Positions 16,454-25,794 of a stretch of 64,000 nt of DNA are shown piece after piece. The stretch comes from JADFXI01 sp963784135. Lineage in GTDB: Bacteria; Nitrospirota; Thermodesulfovibrionia; Thermodesulfovibrionales; Dissulfurispiraceae. The translations under genes were made by a program, and so were the position numbers. Under the pieces are notes generated by a model. The model did no database searches. It was not told the origin of the DNA and was given only the letters and a program-made list of their open reading frames with translations. The stretch is taken from the NCBI GenBank assembly GCA_963784135.1, contig CAWAQG010000012.1:248001-312000 (forward strand). The letters run 5' to 3'. Every line of letters begins with the position of its first letter. The stretch's first letter is position 1.

Positions 16454-18376
16454 ATGATGGGACAATATGTTTTAATTCCTCTCTTGCCGCTTATCGCCTT
16501 CGTAATTAATATTCTGCTGGGTAAATCGATAATAAGGGATAAGGCCCACTGGCCGGCGGTCCTTGCGCTGCTCGGATCAGTTGTGCTCTCGGTGATGACT
16601 TTTGCCGAAGTGGCGGGCGGCAAGGTTGTAAACCAGGATATTTACAGTTGGATTATATCGGGCAGCTTCAAAGCGAGCGTCGGGTTTTTAATAGACCCGC
16701 TTACCGCCATAATGCTTATAGTAGTGACCAGCATAAGCCTGCTCGTATATATTTATTCAATCGGCTACATGCATGGTGACAACGGGTATTACCGTTTCTT
16801 TGCCTACCTGTGCCTCTTTACCTTTTCGATGCTCATGCTTGTGCTCAGCAATAATCTCCTTCAGCTTTATTTTGGCTGGGAGGCGGTTGGGTTGTGTTCC
16901 TATTTTCTTATAGGTTACTACTTTCATAAGAAGAGCGCATCCGATGCCGGCAAAAAGGCTTTTATTGTAAACAGGTTCGGAGATTTCGGCTTCGGATTGG
17001 GAGTCATTATGATCTTCCTTAACCTCGGCAGCGTCCACTATGCCGACATATTCAGCAAGGTCGGAATGCTGCAGGGGCAGACGGTAGCTCTTTTCGGGTA
17101 TAACGTAGATCTTATAACTCTTATCGCGCTGCTGCTGTTTTGCGGGGCAGTCGGCAAATCGGCACAAATCCCGCTCCATGTCTGGCTGCCTGATGCAATG
17201 GAGGGTCCGACACCGGTGAGCGCGCTGATACATGCGGCCACTATGGTAACAGCCGGTGTATTTATGGTGGCCCGGTTTAACCCTGTCTTCAGTCTGTCGC
17301 CTGTTGCAATGGGTGTTGTGGCCATTACAGGCGCGACGACGAGCCTGTTTGCCGCAACCATCGCTTTGGTGCAAAATGACATAAAGCGTATAGTCGCATA
17401 TTCCACAGTAAGCCAGCTCGGCTACATGTTCCTGGCCTGCGGCGTAGGCGCATACGGTGCAGGCGTATTCCACCTTTTTACCCATGCATATTTTAAGGCG
17501 CTGTTGTTCCTCGGGGCCGGCAGCGTCATGCACGCCATGGCGGGCGAACTGGACATACAGAAGATGGGCGGGCTCAAAAAATATATGCCGGTTACTTACT
17601 GGACCTTTTTAATTGCTTCGCTGAGCATTGCCGGTATCCCCGGTCTTGCAGGCTTTTTCAGCAAAGATGAGATTCTCTGGCTGGCATACAACGGCGGCAC
17701 TGTCGGCAGGATTGTTTGGGCCATGGGAACGCTGGTCGCCGCGCTCACCGCATTCTACAGCTTCAGGATAATTTTCCTGGCGTTCCATGGAAAATTCAGG
17801 GGCACCCACGAGCAGGAGCATCACCTTCATGAATCGCCCAGGTCGATGACTATACCTCTTATGCTGCTTGCCATTGGGGCTATATCTGCAGGCTGGTTGG
17901 GAATCTCTGAAGCATTGGGCGGCGGTGATTTCATAGGCCACTTCTTCCAGCCTGTGCTCGGCCACCCGCATGTTCATTCCGGCGAAGACGAGGAGTGGAT
18001 GGTGATGGGTATTTCAATCGCCTGTGCGGTAGGCGGCATACTGGTTTCCTGGATATTCTATGTATTAAAGCCCGAAATTCCAAAGCGCCTTGCTGCGAAC
18101 TTCAAAGGTATTTACAACGTATTGTGGAATAAATATTATGTCGACGAATTGTATGATTCTATTATTATCAGGCCGACAATGTGGCTTGCCAGCAGTATAC
18201 TCATCCCGGTGACGGACGGCACGATAATAGAAGGCATTGTCAATGGAGTGCCTAAAGCGATTGCCCGTTTCGGAGAAAGATTGAGAAAGCTGCAGACCGG
18301 GTCTGTGCAGCACTATGCATTGAGTATGGCTATAGGGCTGTTTATTCTGCTTTCGCTGTTACTGATTTATAAATAA
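16454..18376 (+). CDS. nuoL: NADH-quinone oxidoreductase subunit L
   Basis: NuoL is the distal antiporter-like proton-pumping subunit. The 640-residue protein has the family core: NLLQLYFGWEAVGLCSYFLI, HVWLPDAMEGPTPVSALIHA, the lysine in IVAYSTVSQLGYM, and FFSKDEILW. The C-terminal lateral helix region (about residues 540-640) is present. Abuts nuoK. Followed by a repeat element, then nuoM. Confidence 0.98.
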   Translation: MMGQYVLIPLLPLIAFVINILLGKSIIRDKAHWPAVLALLGSVVLSVMTFAEVAGGKVVNQDIYSWIISGSFKASVGFLIDPLTAIMLIVVTSISLLVYIYSIGYMHGDNGYYRFFAYLCLFTFSMLMLVLSNNLLQLYFGWEAVGLCSYFLIGYYFHKKSASDAGKKAFIVNRFGDFGFGLGVIMIFLNLGSVHYADIFSKVGMLQGQTVALFGYNVDLITLIALLLFCGAVGKSAQIPLHVWLPDAMEGPTPVSALIHAATMVTAGVFMVARFNPVFSLSPVAMGVVAITGATTSLFAATIALVQNDIKRIVAYSTVSQLGYMFLACGVGAYGAGVFHLFTHAYFKALLFLGAGSVMHAMAGELDIQKMGGLKKYMPVTYWTFLIASLSIAGIPGLAGFFSKDEILWLAYNGGTVGRIVWAMGTLVAALTAFYSFRIIFLAFHGKFRGTHEQEHHLHESPRSMTIPLMLLAIGAISAGWLGISEALGGGDFIGHFFQPVLGHPHVHSGEDEEWMVMGISIACAVGGILVSWIFYVLKPEIPKRLAANFKGIYNVLWNKYYVDELYDSIIIRPTMWLASSILIPVTDGTIIEGIVNGVPKAIARFGERLRKLQTGSVQHYALSMAIGLFILLSLLLIYK

Positions 18377-18377
18377 C

Positions 18378-18470
18378 GTGAAAACCCGTGAATCGTGAGA
18401 TGTGAATCGTGAAAGGTAGAGTCAAAGTCTGTTATCTTTTAGTTTTTACGATTCACGTTTCACGGATTTT
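18378..18470. repeat. CGTGAAW heptamer hairpin element between nuoL and nuoM
   Basis: The left arm (CGTGAATCGTGAGATGTGAA) and right arm (ACGATTCACGTTTCACGG) are inverted, with about 45 bases between them. It ends just before the nuoM ribosome site. Confidence 0.8.
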
Positions 18471-18482
18471 AGAGGAGGATGG

Positions 18483-19991
18483 ATGGATTACCCGGTTTTA
18501 AGCACTGTAATTTTCCTGCCCATACTGGGTGCGCTGATTATCTTTTTAATTAAGAGGTCCAGCGATACATTTATCAAGTGGATGGCACTGGTAATCAGCA
18601 TAATCAATTTTGTGCTGAGCATACCCCTTTTCACCGGTTTCGATAAAACGACTGCGGCCATGCAGTTTGCGGAGAAGCGTGCATGGATTCCGGCGTGGGG
18701 CATACATTATTCTCTGGGCGTGGATGGCATAAGTGTCCTGTTCGTCCTGCTTTCCACCCTGCTGACCATCCTCTGCGTGACCGTATCATGGAACAGCATA
18801 AAAATGAAAACAAAAGAATTCTATGCCGCGCTGCTTCTTATTGAAGGCTCTATGATAGGCGTATTCTGCAGCCTGGATATGTTCCTTTTTTACATTTTCT
18901 GGGAGGCGATGCTTATCCCCATGTTCCTTCTGATAGGGGTATGGGGAGGTCCGAACAGGGTATATGCAGCTATCAAATTCTTTCTTTTCACACTTGTAGG
19001 CAGCGTGCTGATGCTCCTGGGTATTATAGTCCTCTATCTGAATACCGGAAAGAGCTTTGACGTACTGCAGATGATGTCAACCAATTATCCTTTTAATCTC
19101 CAGGTCATGCTCTTCTGGGCGTTCTTTGCGGCATTTGCCGTGAAAGTCCCCATGTTCCCGGTGCACACCTGGCTGCCTGACGCGCACACCGAAGCGCCGA
19201 CTGCCGGAAGCGTTATCCTCGCCGGAGTTCTGATAAAGATGGGGGCATACGGATTCCTGAGATTCAGCATGCCCATACTGCCGGAAGCGACAAAGGCCAT
19301 GGCCCCGGCAATGATGGTACTGTCAGTGGTGGCAATTATCTACGGGGCGGTAATTTGCCTCGGGCAGACGGATATTAAAAGACTTATCGCCTATAGTTCT
19401 GTGAGCCATATGGGGTTTGTGACCCTCGGCATATTTGCGCTCAACATGCAGGGACTTCAGGGCGGAATTTTGCAGATGATTAACCACGGGATAGTTACCG
19501 GCGGGCTGTTCCTTTGCATAGGGATGGTCTATGACAGGACCCACACGAGACAGATTGCCGATTACGGCGGCGCAGCGTCAGTTCTGCCTGTGTACTCAGC
19601 GCTGTTTATTGTCTTCACACTTGCAGCGATAGGACTTCCGGGAACAAACGGGTTCATCGGTGAATTTCTCATAATCCTCGGAGGTTTTGCCACATCAAAA
19701 ATAATGGGGACTTTTTCGGCAACCGGAATAATAATCGGCGCCGCATACATGCTCTGGCTTTACCAGCGGGTCTTTTTCTTGGAAATTAACCCGAAAATCC
19801 AGGGCAGCAAGGACATTGATTTAAGGGAAATCATGACGCTCGTCCCGCTCATTATCCTGGTTTTCTGGATAGGTGTGTATCCCAATACTTTTTTAAGTTT
19901 TATGGACGTATCCGTGCAGCACCTGATTGCAAGGGTCAACACGCCGGTCCAGCAGAATTTGGCGCAGCATATAATTGAGGTGATACAATGA
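18483..19991 (+). CDS. nuoM: NADH-quinone oxidoreductase subunit M
   Basis: NuoM is the middle antiporter-like proton-pumping subunit. Its 502 residues include FWEAMLIPMFLLIGVWGG, VHTWLPDAHTEAPTAGSVIL, IKRLIAYSSVSHMGF and LPGTNGFIGEF, all typical. ATG at 18483 has AGAGGAGG upstream. It overlaps the nuoN start by 4 nt. Confidence 0.98.
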   Translation: MDYPVLSTVIFLPILGALIIFLIKRSSDTFIKWMALVISIINFVLSIPLFTGFDKTTAAMQFAEKRAWIPAWGIHYSLGVDGISVLFVLLSTLLTILCVTVSWNSIKMKTKEFYAALLLIEGSMIGVFCSLDMFLFYIFWEAMLIPMFLLIGVWGGPNRVYAAIKFFLFTLVGSVLMLLGIIVLYLNTGKSFDVLQMMSTNYPFNLQVMLFWAFFAAFAVKVPMFPVHTWLPDAHTEAPTAGSVILAGVLIKMGAYGFLRFSMPILPEATKAMAPAMMVLSVVAIIYGAVICLGQTDIKRLIAYSSVSHMGFVTLGIFALNMQGLQGGILQMINHGIVTGGLFLCIGMVYDRTHTRQIADYGGAASVLPVYSALFIVFTLAAIGLPGTNGFIGEFLIILGGFATSKIMGTFSATGIIIGAAYMLWLYQRVFFLEINPKIQGSKDIDLREIMTLVPLIILVFWIGVYPNTFLSFMDVSVQHLIARVNTPVQQNLAQHIIEVIQ

Positions 19992-21370
19992 ACATCCCCT
20001 TTCCCGATCTTGCTCCGCTGTTGCCCGAAATCATAGTGTCCTCGGCAGCTATGCTGCTCCTTCTCCTCGATCTTGTAGTTAAAGATAAAAGTGCCCTCGC
20101 GCTTATTGGAGTTATTGCTGCAGCCGCAGCGCTCTACTTGCTGCCGGCAAGCTACGGTGAAACGTTCGGCGGTATGTTTATAAGCGACAGTTACAGTATG
20201 TATTTCAAGTTGATCTTCATTATAAACTTTGTCCTGACCGTATTGATTTCGCTGAAGTATATACAGCGGCAGAAAGCGGAATACGGAGAATATTACAGCC
20301 TGCTGCTCTTTGCCACCACCGGCATGATGATTATGGCATCGGCAAGGGATTTTATTGTCCTCTATCTCGGACTCGAGCTCATGGCGCTGAGCACTTATAT
20401 ACTTGCCGGAATAAAGCGTCATGATATCAGGTCAAACGAAGCGGCCCTGAAATATTTTCTTTTGGGGGCATTTTCGTCAGCATTACTCCTCTACGGTATA
20501 TCACTCGTTTACGGACTGACTGCAACCACGGATCTATATAAAATTGCTGCGCAATTAAAACAGGCTGAAATTTCCCCAACTCTGCTGCTGAGCATGCTCC
20601 TCATTGCCGTTGCCTTTTGTTTTAAAATAGCGGCGGTCCCCTTTCATATGTGGGCCCCCGATGTCTATGAGGGCGCTCCCACATCGATAACGGCCTTCAT
20701 GTCTGTTGGCCCGAAGGCCGCGGGCTTTGCTGTCATCGGCAGGGTATTTTATGTGGCGTTCCAGAACGTGCAACCGGATTGGACTGCCGTGCTCATCGGC
20801 ATCGCGATACTCACCATGGCCGCAGGCAACATCCTTGCCCTTGTGCAGACGAATATAAAAAGAATGCTGGCCTATTCGTCTATTGCCCATGCCGGCTATA
20901 TGCTCCTCGGAATTATTACCGGGACGCTTGAGGGCCGCCAGGCGATGATGACGTATATGCTTATCTATGCTTTTATGAATATGGGCGCCTTTGCGGTAGT
21001 AATTATGCTCGACAAGGGAGAAGAAATAAAAGACTATAATGGTCTCGCAAAGAGCCGTCCGCTCATTGCGGCGTTAATGCTCGTCTTTATGTTTTCGTTG
21101 ACCGGAATACCGCCGACAGCAGGCTTTATTGGAAAATTCAATATCTTTATGGCGGTAATCAAGGCGGGGTACGCCTGGCTGGCAGTCATAGCAGTCATCT
21201 TCAGCGCTATTTCCGCTTATTACTACCTGAGGGTAGTAATGAACATGTATATGAAGGATGCGACCGAAGAGGCCGCAATCCACCCTTCTCCATCACTCGG
21301 GCTTGCCCTCCTTATTTCTGTGGTCATGGTGTTTGTTATCGGTATCATACCTTCGGTTGTAATCGGGTAG
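19988..21370 (+). CDS. nuoN: NADH-quinone oxidoreductase subunit N
   Basis: NuoN is the third antiporter-like subunit and the last gene of this operon. The 460-residue protein has YLGLELMALSTYILAG, PFHMWAPDVYEGAPTSITAF, IKRMLAYSSIAHAGYML and GIPPTAGFIGKF. Translation is coupled to nuoM through the ATGA overlap. No clear terminator follows; the next bases hold a gene fragment. Confidence 0.98.
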   Translation: MNIPFPDLAPLLPEIIVSSAAMLLLLLDLVVKDKSALALIGVIAAAAALYLLPASYGETFGGMFISDSYSMYFKLIFIINFVLTVLISLKYIQRQKAEYGEYYSLLLFATTGMMIMASARDFIVLYLGLELMALSTYILAGIKRHDIRSNEAALKYFLLGAFSSALLLYGISLVYGLTATTDLYKIAAQLKQAEISPTLLLSMLLIAVAFCFKIAAVPFHMWAPDVYEGAPTSITAFMSVGPKAAGFAVIGRVFYVAFQNVQPDWTAVLIGIAILTMAAGNILALVQTNIKRMLAYSSIAHAGYMLLGIITGTLEGRQAMMTYMLIYAFMNMGAFAVVIMLDKGEEIKDYNGLAKSRPLIAALMLVFMFSLTGIPPTAGFIGKFNIFMAVIKAGYAWLAVIAVIFSAISAYYYLRVVMNMYMKDATEEAAIHPSPSLGLALLISVVMVFVIGIIPSVVIG

Positions 21371-21379
21371 AACTCGCCC

Positions 21380-21499
21380 AAGATAGTTCCAGTGAGCAAG
21401 GACCGCTTTATGTTTCTGGTACAGCAAACACCTTACTTTGCGCTTCAGGTCATGAGGATCATGTCGGAGCGTTTACGTCGTCTTGATCTTTCATTGTGA
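21380..21499 (+). pseudogene. C-terminal fragment of a Crp/Fnr-type regulator
   Basis: A short frame right after nuoN reads PVSKDRFMFLVQQTPYFALQ followed by VMRIMSERLRRLDLSL and a stop. This resembles the end of the cyclic-nucleotide-binding domain of small Crp-like proteins. No start or N-terminal half is present, so it is a relic. It suggests a deletion or rearrangement at the end of the nuo operon. Confidence 0.6.
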
Positions 21500-21856
21500 A
21501 CAGGCCCATTTTTGCACTCCGCTTTTTACTGTTGCTGCAATAGCTTTAACGCAATCTCCCGTGAGGTGAAATTGATATTTGGTATTATCTCATCAGCTAC
21601 TCTGCGCGGGACAAGCTGATCATTTAAATAGTTCTGTTGTATTTTTGCTGTTGTCGGCAATTTCCAAGAACAATTCACACTTTTCGGTACTCCCTTAAAA
21701 TCCAGAGCGACGCTGTTCCGGACAGTAGTGATTTCTACTGGTGAAAGTGATACTATAAAATCATAGGGATGAGAGTCCCTTCCTCTTGTTTTTCGGATGC
21801 CTTGTCCGGAATAACACTCCGACTGTTTTAGTGCGGAAGGGGAGAACTCCACCTAT
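21500..21856. other. Gap without a recognised gene
   Basis: About 360 bases separate the Crp fragment from the kinase. A 108-codon frame exists on the minus strand (21526-21852) with a protein-like stretch near its end (QLVPRRVADEIIPNINFTSR), but no family is recognised and the rest looks unselected. A GTCCGGAATAACACTCCGAC region is present. No clear promoter is seen. Confidence 0.4.
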
Positions 21857-23413
21857 GTGAAAAAAATGATAAAGAACGATTCTGAACGCAATCCGGAAAA
21901 AAGACCTGCAGCAAAAAATATGCAATGGGGCACCGGTATCAACGAACGCATTTTGGCCGTGCGGCGACTGATTCGGCGTGAGGGAACGAACTATGTTCTT
22001 GGCGTGGCATTGATCGCACTGGCTTTTCTGCTGCGCTGGGTCATGTCGTTTTACCTCGGCAGCCGCCCGCTCCTGATCTTGTTCATTATTCCAATCCTGC
22101 TATGCGTCTACTTCGGCGGTCTGAGGGTGGGGTGGCTGGCTGTAGTCCTGGCGGGCGCGGGCACGGGCTATTTCCTGCGGATGCCGGCGGACTTTCTTGC
22201 CGGCAAAGGACTATGGCCGGACCTGGCACAATGGCTGATATTTTTAGGCACGGGCATCGTGGGGTGCCTCCTGGTAGACGCCCTGCAGCGTACACGGCGG
22301 CGGGCGGAGACAGCCGCGGAGGAATTTAAACGGTCTGATGAGGCATTGAAACGGAGCGAAAGGTTCCTTGAAACAATTATAGAAAATGCCCCGGAATGTA
22401 TAAAGCTCGTTGCTAAAGACGGTACCCTGCTGAAAATGAACTATGCGGGGTTGAAAATATTGGATGCTGATTCTATCGAACAGGTGCAGGGGAAGTGCAT
22501 TTATAATTTGGTTTCCTCTCAATACAGGCAAGCTTTTGTAAGTCTTACAGAAAAAGTTTGTCAGGGCGGATCAGGCACACTCGAGTTTGAGGCATTCGAC
22601 CTGAAGGGTAAGAAGATATGGTTGAAAACCCATGCGGTCCCCTTGTATGACGATGTAGGGAACATAACGAACCTCCTGGGAATTACCCTCGATATCACGA
22701 ACAGCAAACAGGCGGAAGAGAGGCTGAAGGAGGCCTATGAGGAACTGGAGGCCTTCAGCTATTCGGTCTCTCACGATCTTCGCGCGCCCTTGCGTCATTT
22801 AACGGGATTTTCGGAACTGCTCCGGAAGAGACTCGAAGACCTGCATGATGAAAGGGCGGAACAATATATGGCTGCTATAACCGGCGCCTCACGGAAGATG
22901 GAGACGCTTATAGACGACTTGCTGGACTTCTCCCGCATGGGTTGATTGGAGATGCAGAAGATGAAAGTCAATTTCAGCATGCTTGCAAGAGAAACCATGC
23001 GGAACATTGCAGAGGAATTCAAGGGACGTGATATTGAATGGATAATCGGGGAATTGCCCGAGGTCCACGGGGACCAGTCGATGCTGAAACTCGTGCTCAA
23101 TAATCTTCTCTACAATGCTGTTAAATTTACCGGAACACTTCCCCATGCAAGAATCGAGATCGGGTGCAGGGATGAGAGTGGCGAGTTTGTCTTTTTCGTC
23201 AAAGACAACGGGGTCGGGTTTGACATGAAGCATGTGGACAAGCTCTTCGGGGTTTTTCAGCGTCTCCATGCAGAGGATGAATTCGAGGGCACAGGGATCG
23301 GACTTGCTAACGTTAAGCGTATTATACAACGCCACGGAGGGCGTGTATGGGCGGAGGGCGAAGTGAACGGGGGAAGTACTTTTTATTTTTCACTGCCTAA
23401 GGAGCTGAAATAA
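21857..23413 (+). pseudogene. Membrane sensor histidine kinase interrupted by one in-frame stop
   Basis: The frame encodes an N-terminal four-helix region like DUF4118 (residues about 45-140), a PAS domain (LETIIENAPECIKLVAKDGT onward), a HisKA domain with the phospho-acceptor in FSYSVSHDLRAPLRHL, and after a TGA at 22943-22945 the HATPase domain in the same frame (NNLLYNAVKF, DNGVGFD, GTGIGLANVKRI). The TGA falls between HisKA and HATPase, where relatives read SRMGRxEMQ; a CGA-to-TGA change would explain it. The second half could start from TTG 22946 or ATG 22952, but a stand-alone ATPase domain would be unlinked. Start is GTG 21857 or ATG 21866. The 3' end overlaps the converging radical SAM gene by 31 bp. 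Confidence 0.8.
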
Positions 23414-24354
23414 TGATCGTGCTTAATGCTCTTCCAAGTACACCTCGGGTCAGGCGCATCGATGTCGTTGCATATCAAAAGGCTTACTGCAGGACATCCC
23501 CCATGGCATTCTGAAAAAAGTCCGCAGGCGGTAACAGGACATTTGTTGCGCCGGAACTTTCTAAAATAATTCAGTATCGGACTTCCCGAAATGTCTTCAA
23601 AGCTTTCGGTGAAAATATTGCCCAGTCTGAATTCCCGATGCCTGAAAAAAAGGTAGCAGGGATACACCGAGCCGTCAGGAAGAATTGAGAGTTTTGTGGT
23701 CCCTGCAGGGCATCTTGTGTTTCTTAAAAGAGGTTGTTTTTCAGTGTCAGGCAGAAAGCCTCCGCAGTATACTCCGGCGATATTAGGGTATTTGTCCCGC
23801 ATATCAGAAAGCTGTTTATAATATTCATAGAAAGGCATATTGTTAATGAGATCGCTTTCGGATACGGTATCCATGTAGAGCAGATAGCAGGTTATTTCCG
23901 GCACGCCGAAATAGATGTTTGCCGGCCCTGGCAGGGCCGTTTTTTTGCAGACGCTTTTAATGACGGGCCGGTGCCTGGCAATGTAGTCTTCGAGTTCTTT
24001 TGCCACGCGGCTGTCGTTGAGCGATATGCCGATATTCAGGGTATTCTTGTCGTAGGCGCCGGACAGGTGTTCCAGCATGGCAACGTTTGTGCCGTTGGTG
24101 CTCAGGTTCAGCCTGAGCTTGAGCATGGCAGCTTTGTCGATAAGCCCGACAATATCGGGATGCAGCGTAGGCTCGCCGCCAAGGATGTCTATCTCGCCTA
24201 TCCCTGCGTCAAGTATTTTGGCTGCGAGCCTCTCAAAGCCGGCAGCGGTAATCTCGCCTTCAGTTTCCAGGCCCCGGTTGAAGCAGAAACCACAATGCCT
24301 GTTGCACTTCAGGGTAGGGAAGAATTGTATATACTCAGGAACGGAAGTATACAA
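23383..24354 (-). CDS. Radical SAM protein with C-terminal SPASM-like cysteines
   Basis: The 323-residue protein starts with the radical-SAM motif in LKCNRHCGFCFNRG (Cys-x3-Cys-x2-Cys), which binds the catalytic [4Fe-4S] cluster, and continues with DILGGEPTLHPDI and LSTNGTNV. The C-terminal part has extra cysteines (TRCPAGTTKLSILPDGSVYP, then NKCPVTACGLFSECHGGCPA), as in SPASM-type maturases that modify peptides or proteins. The substrate is unknown and no small peptide gene is evident beside it. It ends the minus-strand redox cluster, next to the AhpD-like gene with the stop of one adjoining the start of the other. Confidence 0.85.
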   Translation of the reverse strand: MYTSVPEYIQFFPTLKCNRHCGFCFNRGLETEGEITAAGFERLAAKILDAGIGEIDILGGEPTLHPDIVGLIDKAAMLKLRLNLSTNGTNVAMLEHLSGAYDKNTLNIGISLNDSRVAKELEDYIARHRPVIKSVCKKTALPGPANIYFGVPEITCYLLYMDTVSESDLINNMPFYEYYKQLSDMRDKYPNIAGVYCGGFLPDTEKQPLLRNTRCPAGTTKLSILPDGSVYPCYLFFRHREFRLGNIFTESFEDISGSPILNYFRKFRRNKCPVTACGLFSECHGGCPAVSLLICNDIDAPDPRCTWKSIKHDHYFSSLGSEK

Positions 24355-24675
24355 TCAGCCCTTGTGTCCTTTTATCACATCATCCGCCCAGCTTAGGGCA
24401 GCGGAGACAGTGGGGAACCCTATAGTGCTCGATAGCAGGATGATGGCGTGGTGAAGTTCATCAGGTGATGCGCCCGCCTGCAAGGCCCTCCGGGCATGGG
24501 AGTGGACTGACCCCTCTGATCTTATGGCAGCGGCGGCAGCCAGTTGGATCAAGTGAGATGTTTTGTCATCAATAGGGCCTGCCTCTTTCGCCGCTTTTCC
24601 GAGGTTTTCAACAGCCCTGGTGTACTTCTTGAACCTCTTTGCGATGCTTAAATACTGCCCTGGTAATTCTTTCAT
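24355..24675 (-). CDS. Carboxymuconolactone decarboxylase (AhpD-like) family protein
   Basis: The 106-residue all-helical protein has the family pattern (DDKTSHLIQLAAAAAIRSEG then HARRALQAGASPDEL). In the redox-active branch a CxxC motif precedes the conserved His; here the aligned positions are Ser (RSEGSVHSHARRAL), so AhpD-type peroxidase activity is not expected. The ATG has AAGGAGG upstream. It lies between the radical SAM and FMN-reductase genes, in a cluster whose members deal with redox stress. The true substrate is not known. Confidence 0.85.
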   Translation of the reverse strand: MKELPGQYLSIAKRFKKYTRAVENLGKAAKEAGPIDDKTSHLIQLAAAAAIRSEGSVHSHARRALQAGASPDELHHAIILLSSTIGFPTVSAALSWADDVIKGHKG

Positions 24676-24696
24676 GGTATCCTCCTTAAAATAGGG

Positions 24697-25266
24697 CTAT
24701 GTTATTAGTCTTTTTGCCGCCTCATAGGCATCGTGCAGCGCTGTCGGGTGATTGCGTATCGCCCCTTTTGCATCGACCCCCAGAAAGCCCAGCGTTTCGT
24801 GATCGGGAACGCTGATGGTCCTGAAAAATGCCTTTGCCGTTACTTCGGAGCACTGAATGCCGACCTCTTTCTTCATACCGCCCACGAGCATGAGGAGCCC
24901 TTTTCTTCCATGGGGACCCGGGGGGATAGTTTTTTTTAACAGGTATTTTTCGCACCAGAAGGACTGGCAGCGGTCAATCATGATTTTTGATTGAGCGCTG
25001 AGGCCAAAAAAGAAAATAGGGGACGAAAGAATAACGCGGTCAGCCTCGCGGATCGCCCTGCTTATTTCCTGCATGTCATCGTTAATGATGCACATGCCGG
25101 TTGTATCGCAGCCGCCGCAATTCTGGCAAGGTTTAATGTCCATGGTGCTGAGTTTAAAAATCCGGACATTATGCGCAGCGCCCTCCACTGCTTTTAGCGC
25201 CTCCGTTAATAAAATATCGGAGTTGCCTTCTACGCGAGGGCTGCCGAGAAATGCCGCTATATTCAT
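24697..25266 (-). CDS. NADPH-dependent FMN reductase-like flavoprotein with a cysteine cluster
   Basis: The 189-residue product begins like flavodoxin-fold reductases (AAFLGSPRVEGNSDILL), where the loop after strand one binds FMN phosphate. Residues about 45-65 hold CQNCGGCDTTGMC, the compact cysteine motif of the iron-sulfur flavoprotein type that can hold a [4Fe-4S] cluster, followed by VILSSPIFFFGLSAQSK. It probably transfers electrons in the oxygen-defence cluster of rubrerythrin and FprA upstream. The partner is unknown. Confidence 0.85.
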   Translation of the reverse strand: MNIAAFLGSPRVEGNSDILLTEALKAVEGAAHNVRIFKLSTMDIKPCQNCGGCDTTGMCIINDDMQEISRAIREADRVILSSPIFFFGLSAQSKIMIDRCQSFWCEKYLLKKTIPPGPHGRKGLLMLVGGMKKEVGIQCSEVTAKAFFRTISVPDHETLGFLGVDAKGAIRNHPTALHDAYEAAKRLIT

Positions 25267-25284
25267 CTGCTTTCCGTGCGTGAA

Positions 25285-25779
25285 CTATTCAATCTTTTTG
25301 AAGGCCTGTTTTTTTGCCTTGCAGACAGGGCACTCGTCGGGAGGCTCTCCTTCCACGGTATGTCCGCATACATCGCAAACATAATAGTCTGTCCCGGTAT
25401 TCTTGCCGAATTCATCAATTGCCTTCTGGTAGAGTGCCGCATGGACTTTTTCAACCTCATTGGCATAGGTAAATGTTCTTAGAGCGCCTTTATTGCCTTC
25501 AGCCTGCGCATCTTCGATCATATACGGGTACATTTTCTGGAACTCATAGACCTCGCCCTGAAGGGCGGCCTCCAGATTTTCCCTGGTGCTCTTTATGCCG
25601 CCCAACTCCCTGAGGTGGTTATGGGCATGAATTGTCTCGGCTGCAGCAGCAGCGCGGAACAGTTTAGCAATCTGTTTGAAGCCCTCGGCTTCTGCCTTTT
25701 TTGCAAAAGCGAGATATTTTCTGTTCGCCTGGCTCTCTCCTGCAAATGCATCCAACAGGTTTTTCTCAGATTTGCTCAT
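25285..25779 (-). CDS. rbr: Rubrerythrin
   Basis: Rubrerythrin reduces hydrogen peroxide in anaerobes, using a diiron site and a rubredoxin domain. The 164-residue protein has the ferritin-like diiron ligands in DAFAGESQANRKYL, AAETIHAHNHL, GEVYEFQKMYP and ANEVEKVHAALY, then a C-terminal rubredoxin domain (YYVCDVCGHTVEGEPPDECP then VCKA). It sits just downstream of fprA, with which it commonly co-occurs. GGGGG before the ATG serves as ribosome site. Confidence 0.96.
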   Translation of the reverse strand: MSKSEKNLLDAFAGESQANRKYLAFAKKAEAEGFKQIAKLFRAAAAAETIHAHNHLRELGGIKSTRENLEAALQGEVYEFQKMYPYMIEDAQAEGNKGALRTFTYANEVEKVHAALYQKAIDEFGKNTGTDYYVCDVCGHTVEGEPPDECPVCKAKKQAFKKIE

Positions 25780-25794
25780 GGTAGTGGCCCCCTT

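Noticed and set aside
21526..21852. 108-codon minus-strand frame in the gap before the kinase
   Set aside because: No family resemblance, no clear start signal; described as gap content only.
22943..22945. TGA read as selenocysteine or by an alternative code
   Set aside because: TGA ends many other genes here and the position aligns with an ordinary residue; no selenocysteine element is apparent.
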